Source of the DNA: Bacteroidota bacterium
GTDB lineage: Bacteria; Bacteroidota; Ignavibacteria; UBA10030; UBA6906
Direction of reading: 5' to 3'
NCBI GenBank assembly: GCA_030835135.1
Contig: JAUQWO010000079.1
Coordinates: forward strand, 1 to 64,000
Length of the DNA: 64,000 nt
Both the position numbers and the translations under genes were made by a program. Below, piece by piece: positions 51,516 through 58,421 of the stretch (position 1 is its first letter; the number at the start of each line of letters is the position of its first letter). The notes below the pieces were generated by a model. It had not been told where the DNA came from and ran no database searches. It was given only the letters and a program-made list of their open reading frames with translations.

Positions 51516-52967
51516 CTACTGCTCCACCGCCGAAACCTTGATGGTCCATGCATGCTTGCACGGAGGTGCCTGCCGGAGTGAGCCCGGGATCGAAACGATC
51601 ATACGGTCCCCGTCCTGCTTCCACGTCAGCCTGGCCTTCGCGCCGAGGAGGGAGACGCTGGCGCCCCTGGCGGCCTTGACACCCACGAGCACGACCGACT
51701 CCGGCATCGACGTTTCCTTCTCGTCCGCGAGGTAGATGGCGCACAGCGCGCCGCTCTTCTGACGCGTGAAGCGGATCTTCTCGTTCTTGTACGGTGCCAC
51801 CGGACGCGTGCCATAGATCGCTTCGCCGTTCACCTTCATCCACGCCCCGATCTCCTTCAGCCGGTCGTACGCCACCGGTTCCAGTTCACCCTGCGGGTTC
51901 GGGCCGATGTCGAGCAGCAGGCTGCCGCCATTGGACACCACATCGGCCAGCATATGCACCACCTTCCACGTCGGCTTATAGACGTCGTTCGGCACGTACC
52001 CCCAGTTGTTGGCCAGTGTCACGCACGCCTCCCACGGTACCGGCAGGGGCTTCTCGATGACCTTCTGCTCGGGGGTGAGGTAATTCTCGAATCGTGAGGG
52101 GACCCAGCGGTCGACCACCAGCAGGCCTGGCTGATGGCTCCGCGCCATCGCCGCGATCCGCGGCATGTTGATGTCCTGGTCGACCTTCCGCATCTCGATC
52201 GTGTTGAAGAATGGGGAGTACTGCGCGAGTGGCGCGACCCACGCTCCGTCGAGCCAGAGTATGTCCATCTTCCCATACCCGGTCATGAGCTCTTCGATCT
52301 GGGTGTACGTGTGCTCCTGAAACTTCTTCCACTTGTCCGGATACTTTTTGGGATCGTAATTGACATTCCGGTCGAGCGGCGGCCAGTAGGGGTCCCAATA
52401 CGAGGGGCAGTGCCAGTCGGGTTTCGAGAAGTACGCCCCGATCCAGAAACCTTCATTCCGGAACGCGCCGAAGACCTCGTTCGCGATATTCGACCGGGGG
52501 TGCGTGCTGAACGGGCTGCGCGGTGACGTGATCCTGTAGTCGGTCGTTTTCGTGTCGAACATGCAGAACCCGTCGTGGTGCTTCGTGGTGAAGACGACGT
52601 ACTTCATGCCGGCGGCCTTCGCCGCGGCTGCCCACTTCTCGGGTGCGAATCCGGTCGGATTGAATTGCGTGATGACGTTCTCGTAGTTCGTCTTGTACGT
52701 GAAGTAGTTCTCGGCGCCCATACCTTCACGCGTGATCCAGTCCTCCGGGCAGAGCGACCAGCTTTCAATGATCCCCAGCTGACTGTACAGGCCCCAGTGC
52801 ATGAAGAAACCGAACTTGAGATCGCGCCACTGCTCCAGTTTGGCGGCGACCGCCGGGTCGGTTTCCCAGACGTAGGTTTCGGCAGATTCCTGAGCCATGG
52901 CCGGGATCAGGGTTGAGGCGAAGCACAGGACTGCGAAAAGGACGAGCGCGGATCGAAGGGCATGCAT
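51516..52967 (-). CDS. GH29 alpha-L-fucosidase, exported
   Basis: Family 29 exo-acting alpha-L-fucosidase, 483 aa, releasing L-fucose from glycans. Signal peptide ending PAMAQ; barrel with GFFMHWGLYSQLG, KYVVFTTKHHDGFCMFD and the nucleophile Asp240 in ILWLDGAWV. A C-terminal beta-sandwich is present. ATG 52967 is chosen because GGGAG lies six bases upstream; ATG 52973 would be directly against that site. The general acid varies in GH29 and was not assigned. It lies 160 bases downstream of a C69 dipeptidase on the same strand and converges on the URO-D operon. A RhaT-like deoxy-sugar symporter is encoded nearby, supporting a deoxy-sugar theme. Confidence 0.9.
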   Translation of the reverse strand: MHALRSALVLFAVLCFASTLIPAMAQESAETYVWETDPAVAAKLEQWRDLKFGFFMHWGLYSQLGIIESWSLCPEDWITREGMGAENYFTYKTNYENVITQFNPTGFAPEKWAAAAKAAGMKYVVFTTKHHDGFCMFDTKTTDYRITSPRSPFSTHPRSNIANEVFGAFRNEGFWIGAYFSKPDWHCPSYWDPYWPPLDRNVNYDPKKYPDKWKKFQEHTYTQIEELMTGYGKMDILWLDGAWVAPLAQYSPFFNTIEMRKVDQDINMPRIAAMARSHQPGLLVVDRWVPSRFENYLTPEQKVIEKPLPVPWEACVTLANNWGYVPNDVYKPTWKVVHMLADVVSNGGSLLLDIGPNPQGELEPVAYDRLKEIGAWMKVNGEAIYGTRPVAPYKNEKIRFTRQKSGALCAIYLADEKETSMPESVVLVGVKAARGASVSLLGAKARLTWKQDGDRMIVSIPGSLRQAPPCKHAWTIKVSAVEQ

Positions 52968-53127
52968 CGACATCTCCCACTGGCAATGATCATGGACGAA
53001 GAGGAAAACAATGCTCCTGTGAATGTACGGCAGAGATCCCCGGAAATCAAACGGTCGACGACCGGATGGACCCTCCGTGAGGCAGCGGGATGGCACGCGC
53101 GCTGGCTATTCAAGGGCGGACCGGCGA

Positions 53128-54615
53128 TCACTGAAGTCCCTCGAGTATGGCTCCGGCCTTTTCGTAGACCTTCCCCGCCTGTTCAGCACACCACCGTGTC
53201 ATGAGATCCGCGGGCATCCGACCAAGCGTGCCGGACTTCGCACGCAGGCTGTTCTCAAACTCCCGCTGGATCCTGAACTGCTCCGACTCGAACGCACGCC
53301 AGGCCATGCGGGTCAGGGGGTAGTTGCGGACAAAATCCTGCCGGACGCGGTCGTTGAGTTGGACGTATCTCCGGAATGCTTCGGGTATTCCGGTCTTCTG
53401 AAGGTCGAATGCCGGATCGAGATGCCAGGCCAGACCGGCGCTATCGTCGCCACTGCGGAGGTTCCCCGGTGTGCTCGTCACGGCAGGATACCATGGACTG
53501 AATCCCTGGGCATCCGGAACGTGACAGGCGAGCCATACGAGCGGAGCGATCGCGTCCGGCATATCCCGGCGGAGTTGAGCGATGAAGCAGTAGCGTGTGC
53601 CATCCGCACAGATCGTTGGATCGTTCAAGGCATGAGGATCTCCAATGGTCCCATCCACGGCTGTATCGCGGGTGCTCCCTTCAAAGTGATCCCGCATCAC
53701 CGCCATGACGTCCTGAAGGGTCAGCTTATGCGTTGGCGTGACCGCGAAGGGGAGTTGCGAGTGCGGGTCGAGGTCCGATCCCGCTACGCGCCGGATCGCG
53801 CTCCAGTGTCTGTAGATATTGCCCGGATGGTTCAGGGAATTCGGTTTGGCATATGCCTTCGCGAAGTTGAACGCGCCGTCCCTTGCTGGATCGTACCAGC
53901 CGCGTTTCACTGCATACTCGACGATGTCCGCGGATGCCATGAAGTTCGCCGTATCCTTCAGGTCGACGCCCTGGATCGTGAAATAGTTCGGGATCAACAC
54001 GACCTTGTCGTCCGGGACCCGCTGGGCCACCCAGTGCTTTCCGTTGACCACCGCCAGGATCCAGGCCTCGTTCCTGTCGGCGATGACATAGCTTCTGCCG
54101 GACGACGCGTATCCGAAGCGATCGATGAGTCCGGTCGCGATGCGGACACCTTCGCGGGCCGTGGTTGCCCGCTCGGCGACGATCCGCCGTAGCCAGAAGA
54201 CGATCCCGCCTTCGGTGAGATCGGGCGTGTCTTCACGGGACGGGCAGCCATCGGAGCTGATGGCGACGCCTTCCTCATTTATATAGCTGTCGCACACGTC
54301 CCACCCCGGCACATTGAGCCAAAGCGATCCGATGGTTGAACCAGCGTGCGGGACCTTGCCGCCCTTGCGCAGCGTGATCTGCTCACCCGGAGCATGCGTG
54401 CGTGACGGGACCTTATAGAGGTTTACCGCCGGTGCGAGAACATCCTCGTTGTGCGCGGTCAAGACTGAGCCATCCGCTGTAGCGTCTTTCCCCGCCACGA
54501 GGGCGAAACAATCGAACGCGGGTTCCCGTTCGACCTGGCCCCATGCGGTCGGGGAGGGCGATGCGAGGACCATCAGGGCCAGAAGGGCAGGGTACAGGTG
54601 CCGGTATGCAGGCAT
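53128..54615 (-). CDS. Peptidase family C69 dipeptidase, exported
   Basis: N-terminal-nucleophile hydrolase of the C69 (PepD/U34) family, 495 aa. After a signal peptide (MPAYRHLYPALLALMVL...) a short prosegment precedes Cys36 in FDCFALVAGKDATADGSVL, matching the CT...VGKxAxxDGS pattern where Cys becomes the mature N-terminus. AHNED follows, then GVAISSDGC. Later motifs include NEAWILAVVNGKHWVAQRVPDD and NYF. ATG 54615 is selected as the start of the signal peptide; AGGAG is 11 bases upstream. In the periplasm it could cut dipeptides or, as in some relatives, act as an amide hydrolase. It is divergent from the RhaT-like symporter. Confidence 0.88.
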   Translation of the reverse strand: MPAYRHLYPALLALMVLASPSPTAWGQVEREPAFDCFALVAGKDATADGSVLTAHNEDVLAPAVNLYKVPSRTHAPGEQITLRKGGKVPHAGSTIGSLWLNVPGWDVCDSYINEEGVAISSDGCPSREDTPDLTEGGIVFWLRRIVAERATTAREGVRIATGLIDRFGYASSGRSYVIADRNEAWILAVVNGKHWVAQRVPDDKVVLIPNYFTIQGVDLKDTANFMASADIVEYAVKRGWYDPARDGAFNFAKAYAKPNSLNHPGNIYRHWSAIRRVAGSDLDPHSQLPFAVTPTHKLTLQDVMAVMRDHFEGSTRDTAVDGTIGDPHALNDPTICADGTRYCFIAQLRRDMPDAIAPLVWLACHVPDAQGFSPWYPAVTSTPGNLRSGDDSAGLAWHLDPAFDLQKTGIPEAFRRYVQLNDRVRQDFVRNYPLTRMAWRAFESEQFRIQREFENSLRAKSGTLGRMPADLMTRWCAEQAGKVYEKAGAILEGLQ

Positions 54616-54718
54616 GCGATTCGTCGCTCCTATGATACGAGGTGTAATATCGGATTCATGCGGCAGTTGTGCAAGGGGGTCGGCACCTGTGCATCCGGCG
54701 TCACACTCTTCCGGCACA

Positions 54719-54769
54719 TCAAGAATTCTCCATGTGATTCTTGATTGATGTGTGCACCGATAGTATATT
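54719..54769 (+). promoter_or_regulatory. Promoter and candidate operator upstream of the RhaT-like gene
   Basis: TTGATT (54741-54746), 17 bp, TATATT (54764-54769). An inverted repeat TCAAGAAT-N10-ATTCTTGA (54719-54744) overlaps the -35. Partial outer arms CACATC/GATGTG extend it. This is the place a sugar-responsive repressor or activator would bind to control transport of the sugar. Confidence 0.65.
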
Positions 54770-54853
54770 GCTATCCATACACTGCGTCTGCTTGTGCTCA
54801 CCGGTTGAACGCATCCACAGGTGTCCCATTCCATTGCCGAAGGCAGCGACCGT

Positions 54854-55939
54854 ATGATCTCCAACCCCCTACTTGGCGTGTTCTTTCACTGGCTTGGTGG
54901 CCTTGCCGCAGGCAGCTTCTATGTTCCGTACCGGGCGGTGAGGCAGTGGTCATGGGAGGTGTACTGGCTCGTGGGTGGCGTGTTCAGCTGGATCGTTGCG
55001 CCCTGGCTCCTCGCCGCGATCAATACGAACGGCCTTCTCGCAACGCTCGGTGAAGCCCCGCGGGATAGTCTCCTCTGGGCGTATTTCTGGGGGACCATGT
55101 GGGGTGTTGGCGGACTCACCTTCGGCCTGTCGATGCGCTATCTCGGGCTGTCACTCGGGATGGGGGTCGCCCTCGGCTACTGCGCGGCATTCGGCACCCT
55201 CATGCCGCCGATCTTTCATGGGGAGTTCGTCAGCAAGGTCCTCGGGACCACCTCCGGTGTGATCGTCGTTCTCGGCGTCGGGGTCTGTCTCGCAGGTATC
55301 GCGATCGCCGGACTTGCGGGACGCTCCAAAGAGAAGGAGATGACGGATGAGCAGAAGGCCGCGACGATCAAGGAATTCAATTTCACCAAGGGTATACTGG
55401 TCGCGACCTTCTCCGGTATCATGAGTGCCTCGTTCGCCTACGGACTCGATGCCGCTGCCCCGATCGCGGAGATCTCCGCGCGGCACGGCACCACGCTGCT
55501 CTGGACCGGCCTGCCGAAGCTCTGCGTCGTCCTCCTGGGAGGATTCACGACGAACTTCATCTGGTGCGTCATTCTGAATATCAAGAATAGAACGGGCTAT
55601 CAGTACTTCAGCCGTACCGTGCGCACGGCCGACGGCACGCCGGATCCCGTCCCGGTACCGATGCTGCGCAACTATCTGTTCAGTGCGCTCGCCGGCGTGG
55701 TGTGGTACCTGCAGTTCTTCTTCTACTCGATGGGCGAAACGCAGATGGGGACGTACAAGTTCTCGAGCTGGACGATCCACATGGCCAGCATCATCATCTT
55801 CAGCACGCTCTGGGGTATCGCCCTGAAAGAGTGGGCGGGGAGCAGCCGATCGACCAAACGGACGCTGTTCATCGGACTGGCGACACTCATTCTCTCCACG
55901 ATCGTGGTGGGGTATGGCAACTATCTCGGTGCCGGGTAA
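54854..55939 (+). CDS. rhaT: L-rhamnose/proton symporter family protein (RhaT-like)
   Basis: Ten-helix proton-coupled sugar transporter of the RhaT family, 361 aa. Similarity to RhaT is visible throughout: GVFFHWLGGLAAGSFYVPYRAV at the N-terminus (named in parts, e.g. AGSFYVPYR), WSWEVYWLVGGVFSWIV, TMRYLGLSLGMGVALG as SMRYLGLSLGMG, EFNFTKGILVA, and MWYLQFFFYSMG as VWYLQFFFYSMG. ATG 54854 is used; an in-frame start 33 bases upstream adds a non-matching N-terminus. L-rhamnose is the likely cargo; related 6-deoxy sugars are possible, and no rhamnose catabolic genes are in the window. It is preceded by a strong promoter and inverted repeat. Confidence 0.88.
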   Translation: MISNPLLGVFFHWLGGLAAGSFYVPYRAVRQWSWEVYWLVGGVFSWIVAPWLLAAINTNGLLATLGEAPRDSLLWAYFWGTMWGVGGLTFGLSMRYLGLSLGMGVALGYCAAFGTLMPPIFHGEFVSKVLGTTSGVIVVLGVGVCLAGIAIAGLAGRSKEKEMTDEQKAATIKEFNFTKGILVATFSGIMSASFAYGLDAAAPIAEISARHGTTLLWTGLPKLCVVLLGGFTTNFIWCVILNIKNRTGYQYFSRTVRTADGTPDPVPVPMLRNYLFSALAGVVWYLQFFFYSMGETQMGTYKFSSWTIHMASIIIFSTLWGIALKEWAGSSRSTKRTLFIGLATLILSTIVVGYGNYLGAG

Positions 55940-56034
55940 CAATGCAGTCCTGATGCCTGTGGACACCCTTGGCGTGGCAGGCATCCATCAGCGGGGGCCA
56001 CACGTTTTCGTCACCGTTCACTGAAAGGCAATCC

Positions 56035-56736
56035 ATGAAGTCTCACACTCAGATCGTCCAACTCGTGAGTACTATTGCACTGTTGTTCGCCGGATGCGCC
56101 GCGGGAAAGGTGGCTGACGCCGACCGCCCGGCACGCATCGTGTTCTTCGGAGATTCGATCACGGAACAGGGCGCCGCGCCCGGAGGATACGTCACCCTCA
56201 TCAGGGAGGCGATGCAGCGCCGGGGGAGCGCCGCCGAGATCATCGGGGCCGGCATCAGCGGCAACAAGGTCGAAGATCTGCAGGCCAGGATCGACACGGA
56301 CGTGCTCGCGAAGAAGCCCACCATCGTGGTCGTGTACATCGGGATCAACGATGTCTGGCACTGGACCATCGGGATCCCGGGCGCGAAGGGGTCGACGAAG
56401 GATCAATTCGAGTCCGGCCTCCGGGCCGTGATCCGGAAGGTCCAGGCCGCGGGCGCAACCGTGGTCCTGTGCACCCCGAGCGTGATCGGCGAGAAGAAGG
56501 CCGGGGCGAATCCCGAGGACGCCATGCTCGAGGAATACAGCGCCATCTCCCGCCGCGTGGCGGGAGAAACCGGATCCACGCTCTGTGATCTGCGGAGGGC
56601 GTTCGTGGACCACATCGCGAAGAACAATCCTGCTGACGCGGACAGTGGCATCCTCACCACGGACCGCGTGCACCTGAATCCGGCGGGGGATGCCTTCGTC
56701 GCAGCGGAGATCCTGCGCGTTCTGGATGCGCGCTGA
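56035..56736 (+). CDS. SGNH/GDSL hydrolase lipoprotein
   Basis: A 233-aa esterase-type hydrolase. Lipoprotein signal with lipobox FAGC (Cys about 21), then the SGNH blocks: FFGDSIT (nucleophile Ser), GAGISGNK (Gly), GINDVWH (Asn) and DRVHLN (Asp/His pair). Such enzymes often remove acetyl or other acyl groups from sugars. AAAGG lies seven bases before ATG 56035. It follows the RhaT-like gene by 95 bases on the same strand, consistent with de-esterification of polysaccharide before uptake. The substrate is not known. Confidence 0.9.
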   Translation: MKSHTQIVQLVSTIALLFAGCAAGKVADADRPARIVFFGDSITEQGAAPGGYVTLIREAMQRRGSAAEIIGAGISGNKVEDLQARIDTDVLAKKPTIVVVYIGINDVWHWTIGIPGAKGSTKDQFESGLRAVIRKVQAAGATVVLCTPSVIGEKKAGANPEDAMLEEYSAISRRVAGETGSTLCDLRRAFVDHIAKNNPADADSGILTTDRVHLNPAGDAFVAAEILRVLDAR

Positions 56737-56911
56737 TCTCAGGGTAGCCACACCCGGCAACGGGGAATCCGCCTCTGCGCCCGGTCGGGTCTGAAGGAGG
56801 GGACCCCATACGGGCGCGCTGTGCGCTGACGAATTCCGGCCCCGGTGCTGACCCCTTTGTCTCCTCCGGTGCATCCCATGGTGTGGAACTTCTCACATCA
56901 TAAGGTGAACC

Positions 56912-57469
56912 ATGTCGCGACGTCCCCCCGTGAAACGAACCTTCCCCGTCTATCTGTGGATCGCCATTGCCATGGTGGCAGTGGCAGCGGGATACTATGT
57001 GCTTCAGCATGACGGGGCCGTGGAAGCCGCCGCACCCGCACCGGCGCTCCCACCCTCGGCGGCGTCAGGAGCCGCACCGGCGTTCACGCTCCCGGATATA
57101 TCGGGCAAGAGTGTGTCGCTCGCAGATTTCAAGGGCAAGGTGGTGGTGCTCGATTTCTGGGCGACCTGGTGTCCGCCCTGCCGGAAAGAGATCCCGGATT
57201 TCATCAGCATCCAGAACGAATACGGCAGCAAGGGAGTACAGGTCGTCGGCATCGCCCTCGATGAACTTCCCAAAGTGCGTGCCTTCGTGCAGGCCAACGG
57301 GATGAACTATCCCGTGCTCATGGGTACCGACGCCATCACCGCGCTGTACGGCGGCATCGAGGGCATCCCCACGACGTTCATCATCGACAGGAATGGCAAG
57401 ATCGTGGAGCGGTTCGAGGGATTCCGTCCGCGCGCGACGTTCGTTGCGGCGATCAGCCGGCTCCTCTGA
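56912..57469 (+). CDS. TlpA/ResA-like thiol:disulfide oxidoreductase
   Basis: Membrane-anchored periplasmic thioredoxin, 185 aa. A single N-terminal helix (about residues 13-31) and an Ala/Pro-rich linker precede a thioredoxin domain with the active site WATWCPPCRKE (about 86-96) and the cis-proline region GIPTTFIID. It belongs to the TlpA/ResA/AhpC-TSA-like group used for cytochrome c maturation or general disulfide reduction. Transcribed alone; a strong terminator follows 36 bases after the stop. Confidence 0.92.
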   Translation: MSRRPPVKRTFPVYLWIAIAMVAVAAGYYVLQHDGAVEAAAPAPALPPSAASGAAPAFTLPDISGKSVSLADFKGKVVVLDFWATWCPPCRKEIPDFISIQNEYGSKGVQVVGIALDELPKVRAFVQANGMNYPVLMGTDAITALYGGIEGIPTTFIIDRNGKIVERFEGFRPRATFVAAISRLL

Positions 57470-57504
57470 CGTGGATCCGGTGCGTTCGTGATGGCTGAAC
57501 ACAG

Positions 57505-57530
57505 AAACGCCCGGGGTGACCCGGGCGTTT
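57505..57530. terminator. Bidirectional terminator
   Basis: AAACGCCCGGG and CCCGGGCGTTT form an 11-bp perfect stem with a GTGA loop. A-rich and T-rich edges on both sides allow termination of the plus-strand thioredoxin gene and of the minus-strand gene that ends at 57558. Confidence 0.85.
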
Positions 57531-57557
57531 CCCTTGTGAGGCTGTTCGGACGAACGG

Positions 57558-58346
57558 CTACACCACGTGTTTCCACCAGTAGTAGTACTCGTTGTTCAAC
57601 TGGTCCTGCGAGGGCATGGGATAGAAGACCATCTCGCCCTTTGTGGCGAACCAGAACCCATGACGCACCAGGGCGAAGGAGGTCTCCCCGAAGGCGGAAT
57701 TCAGACTGACGGTCTTCGTCTGCTTCTCGGGATGGCCCCGCAACTCCATGATGTATTCGTACAACCGACGCGGATTGGTGTCCGGGAACGGCGAATGCAT
57801 CATCTCCCGGTTCACATTCTGCTTGAGGAATTCCTCGACGTTGAACTCGTACTGCGTGAAGCAGAAGGACGGGGCGCCCTTGGACTCGGACTGTGTCAGA
57901 TACTTGGCGAAGGAGCGCTGATCGAGGGTGGAAGCGACCATGGCGGTGAGCGGGGTGATGCCCTGGTACACACGTACGAGGCCGGGTTCGTTCACCGCGG
58001 TATACGGTTGCTGTTTCAGCGGCAGACACTTGCCGTTCGGCAACACCAGATACAGGTCCTTCAGGGCCTTGAAGTCGCAATGCTCGATGACGCCGTACGA
58101 CTTGACGAACTTCGTCCGCTTCGGCGTGCCGTCCTCGTGGGGGACCGTCAGGCCGAGGTAGTGGTCGATCTTGAAGTACGGATCACGGTAGGTGATGTCG
58201 ATCTCCGCGAAGATCACCTTGCCCCGGAAATGTTTCGAGCTGCCGATGGTGTAGTGTTCCGCGAACTGGTCCGGGGCGAGCTGCGATGCCACGAGCGCAT
58301 TGATCGGAAAGACCACCATGTACAGATGCTTGTTGTACTCGGCCAT
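57558..58346 (-). CDS. Unrecognised protein, family member A beside the pyrophosphatase
   Basis: A 262-aa soluble protein with no signal peptide or membrane segment, not assigned to a family I know. It is clearly related to the protein encoded at 60981-61751. Shared blocks include ALVASxLxPxxF, GxxKHxRGxVxF, YFK, PHEDGxPKRxK, YxVxEH, LYLV and TKTVSxN, with a C-terminal YxxWW. Both flank the hppA gene on the same strand. The GAGG ribosome site is about seven bases before the ATG. A hairpin at 58375-58401 separates it from hppA, so it may have its own promoter or be expressed at a lower level than the upstream pair. A role linked to the pyrophosphatase is inference from position. Confidence 0.8.
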   Translation of the reverse strand: MAEYNKHLYMVVFPINALVASQLAPDQFAEHYTIGSSKHFRGKVIFAEIDITYRDPYFKIDHYLGLTVPHEDGTPKRTKFVKSYGVIEHCDFKALKDLYLVLPNGKCLPLKQQPYTAVNEPGLVRVYQGITPLTAMVASTLDQRSFAKYLTQSESKGAPSFCFTQYEFNVEEFLKQNVNREMMHSPFPDTNPRRLYEYIMELRGHPEKQTKTVSLNSAFGETSFALVRHGFWFATKGEMVFYPMPSQDQLNNEYYYWWKHVV

Positions 58347-58374
58347 ACCGTCACCTCAGGATGAACAGGAGAGT

Positions 58375-58401
58375 GAACGGGGCGCGCGGTGCGCCCCGTT
58401 C
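58375..58401. terminator. Hairpin between hppA and family member A
   Basis: GAACGGGGCGC and GCGCCCCGTTC make an 11-bp perfect stem with a 5-base loop, 20 bases past the hppA stop. On the minus strand no T-run follows, so partial termination or message stabilisation is as likely as full termination. Confidence 0.7.
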
Positions 58402-58421
58402 GTTGTTTGTTCCGTGCGGGG

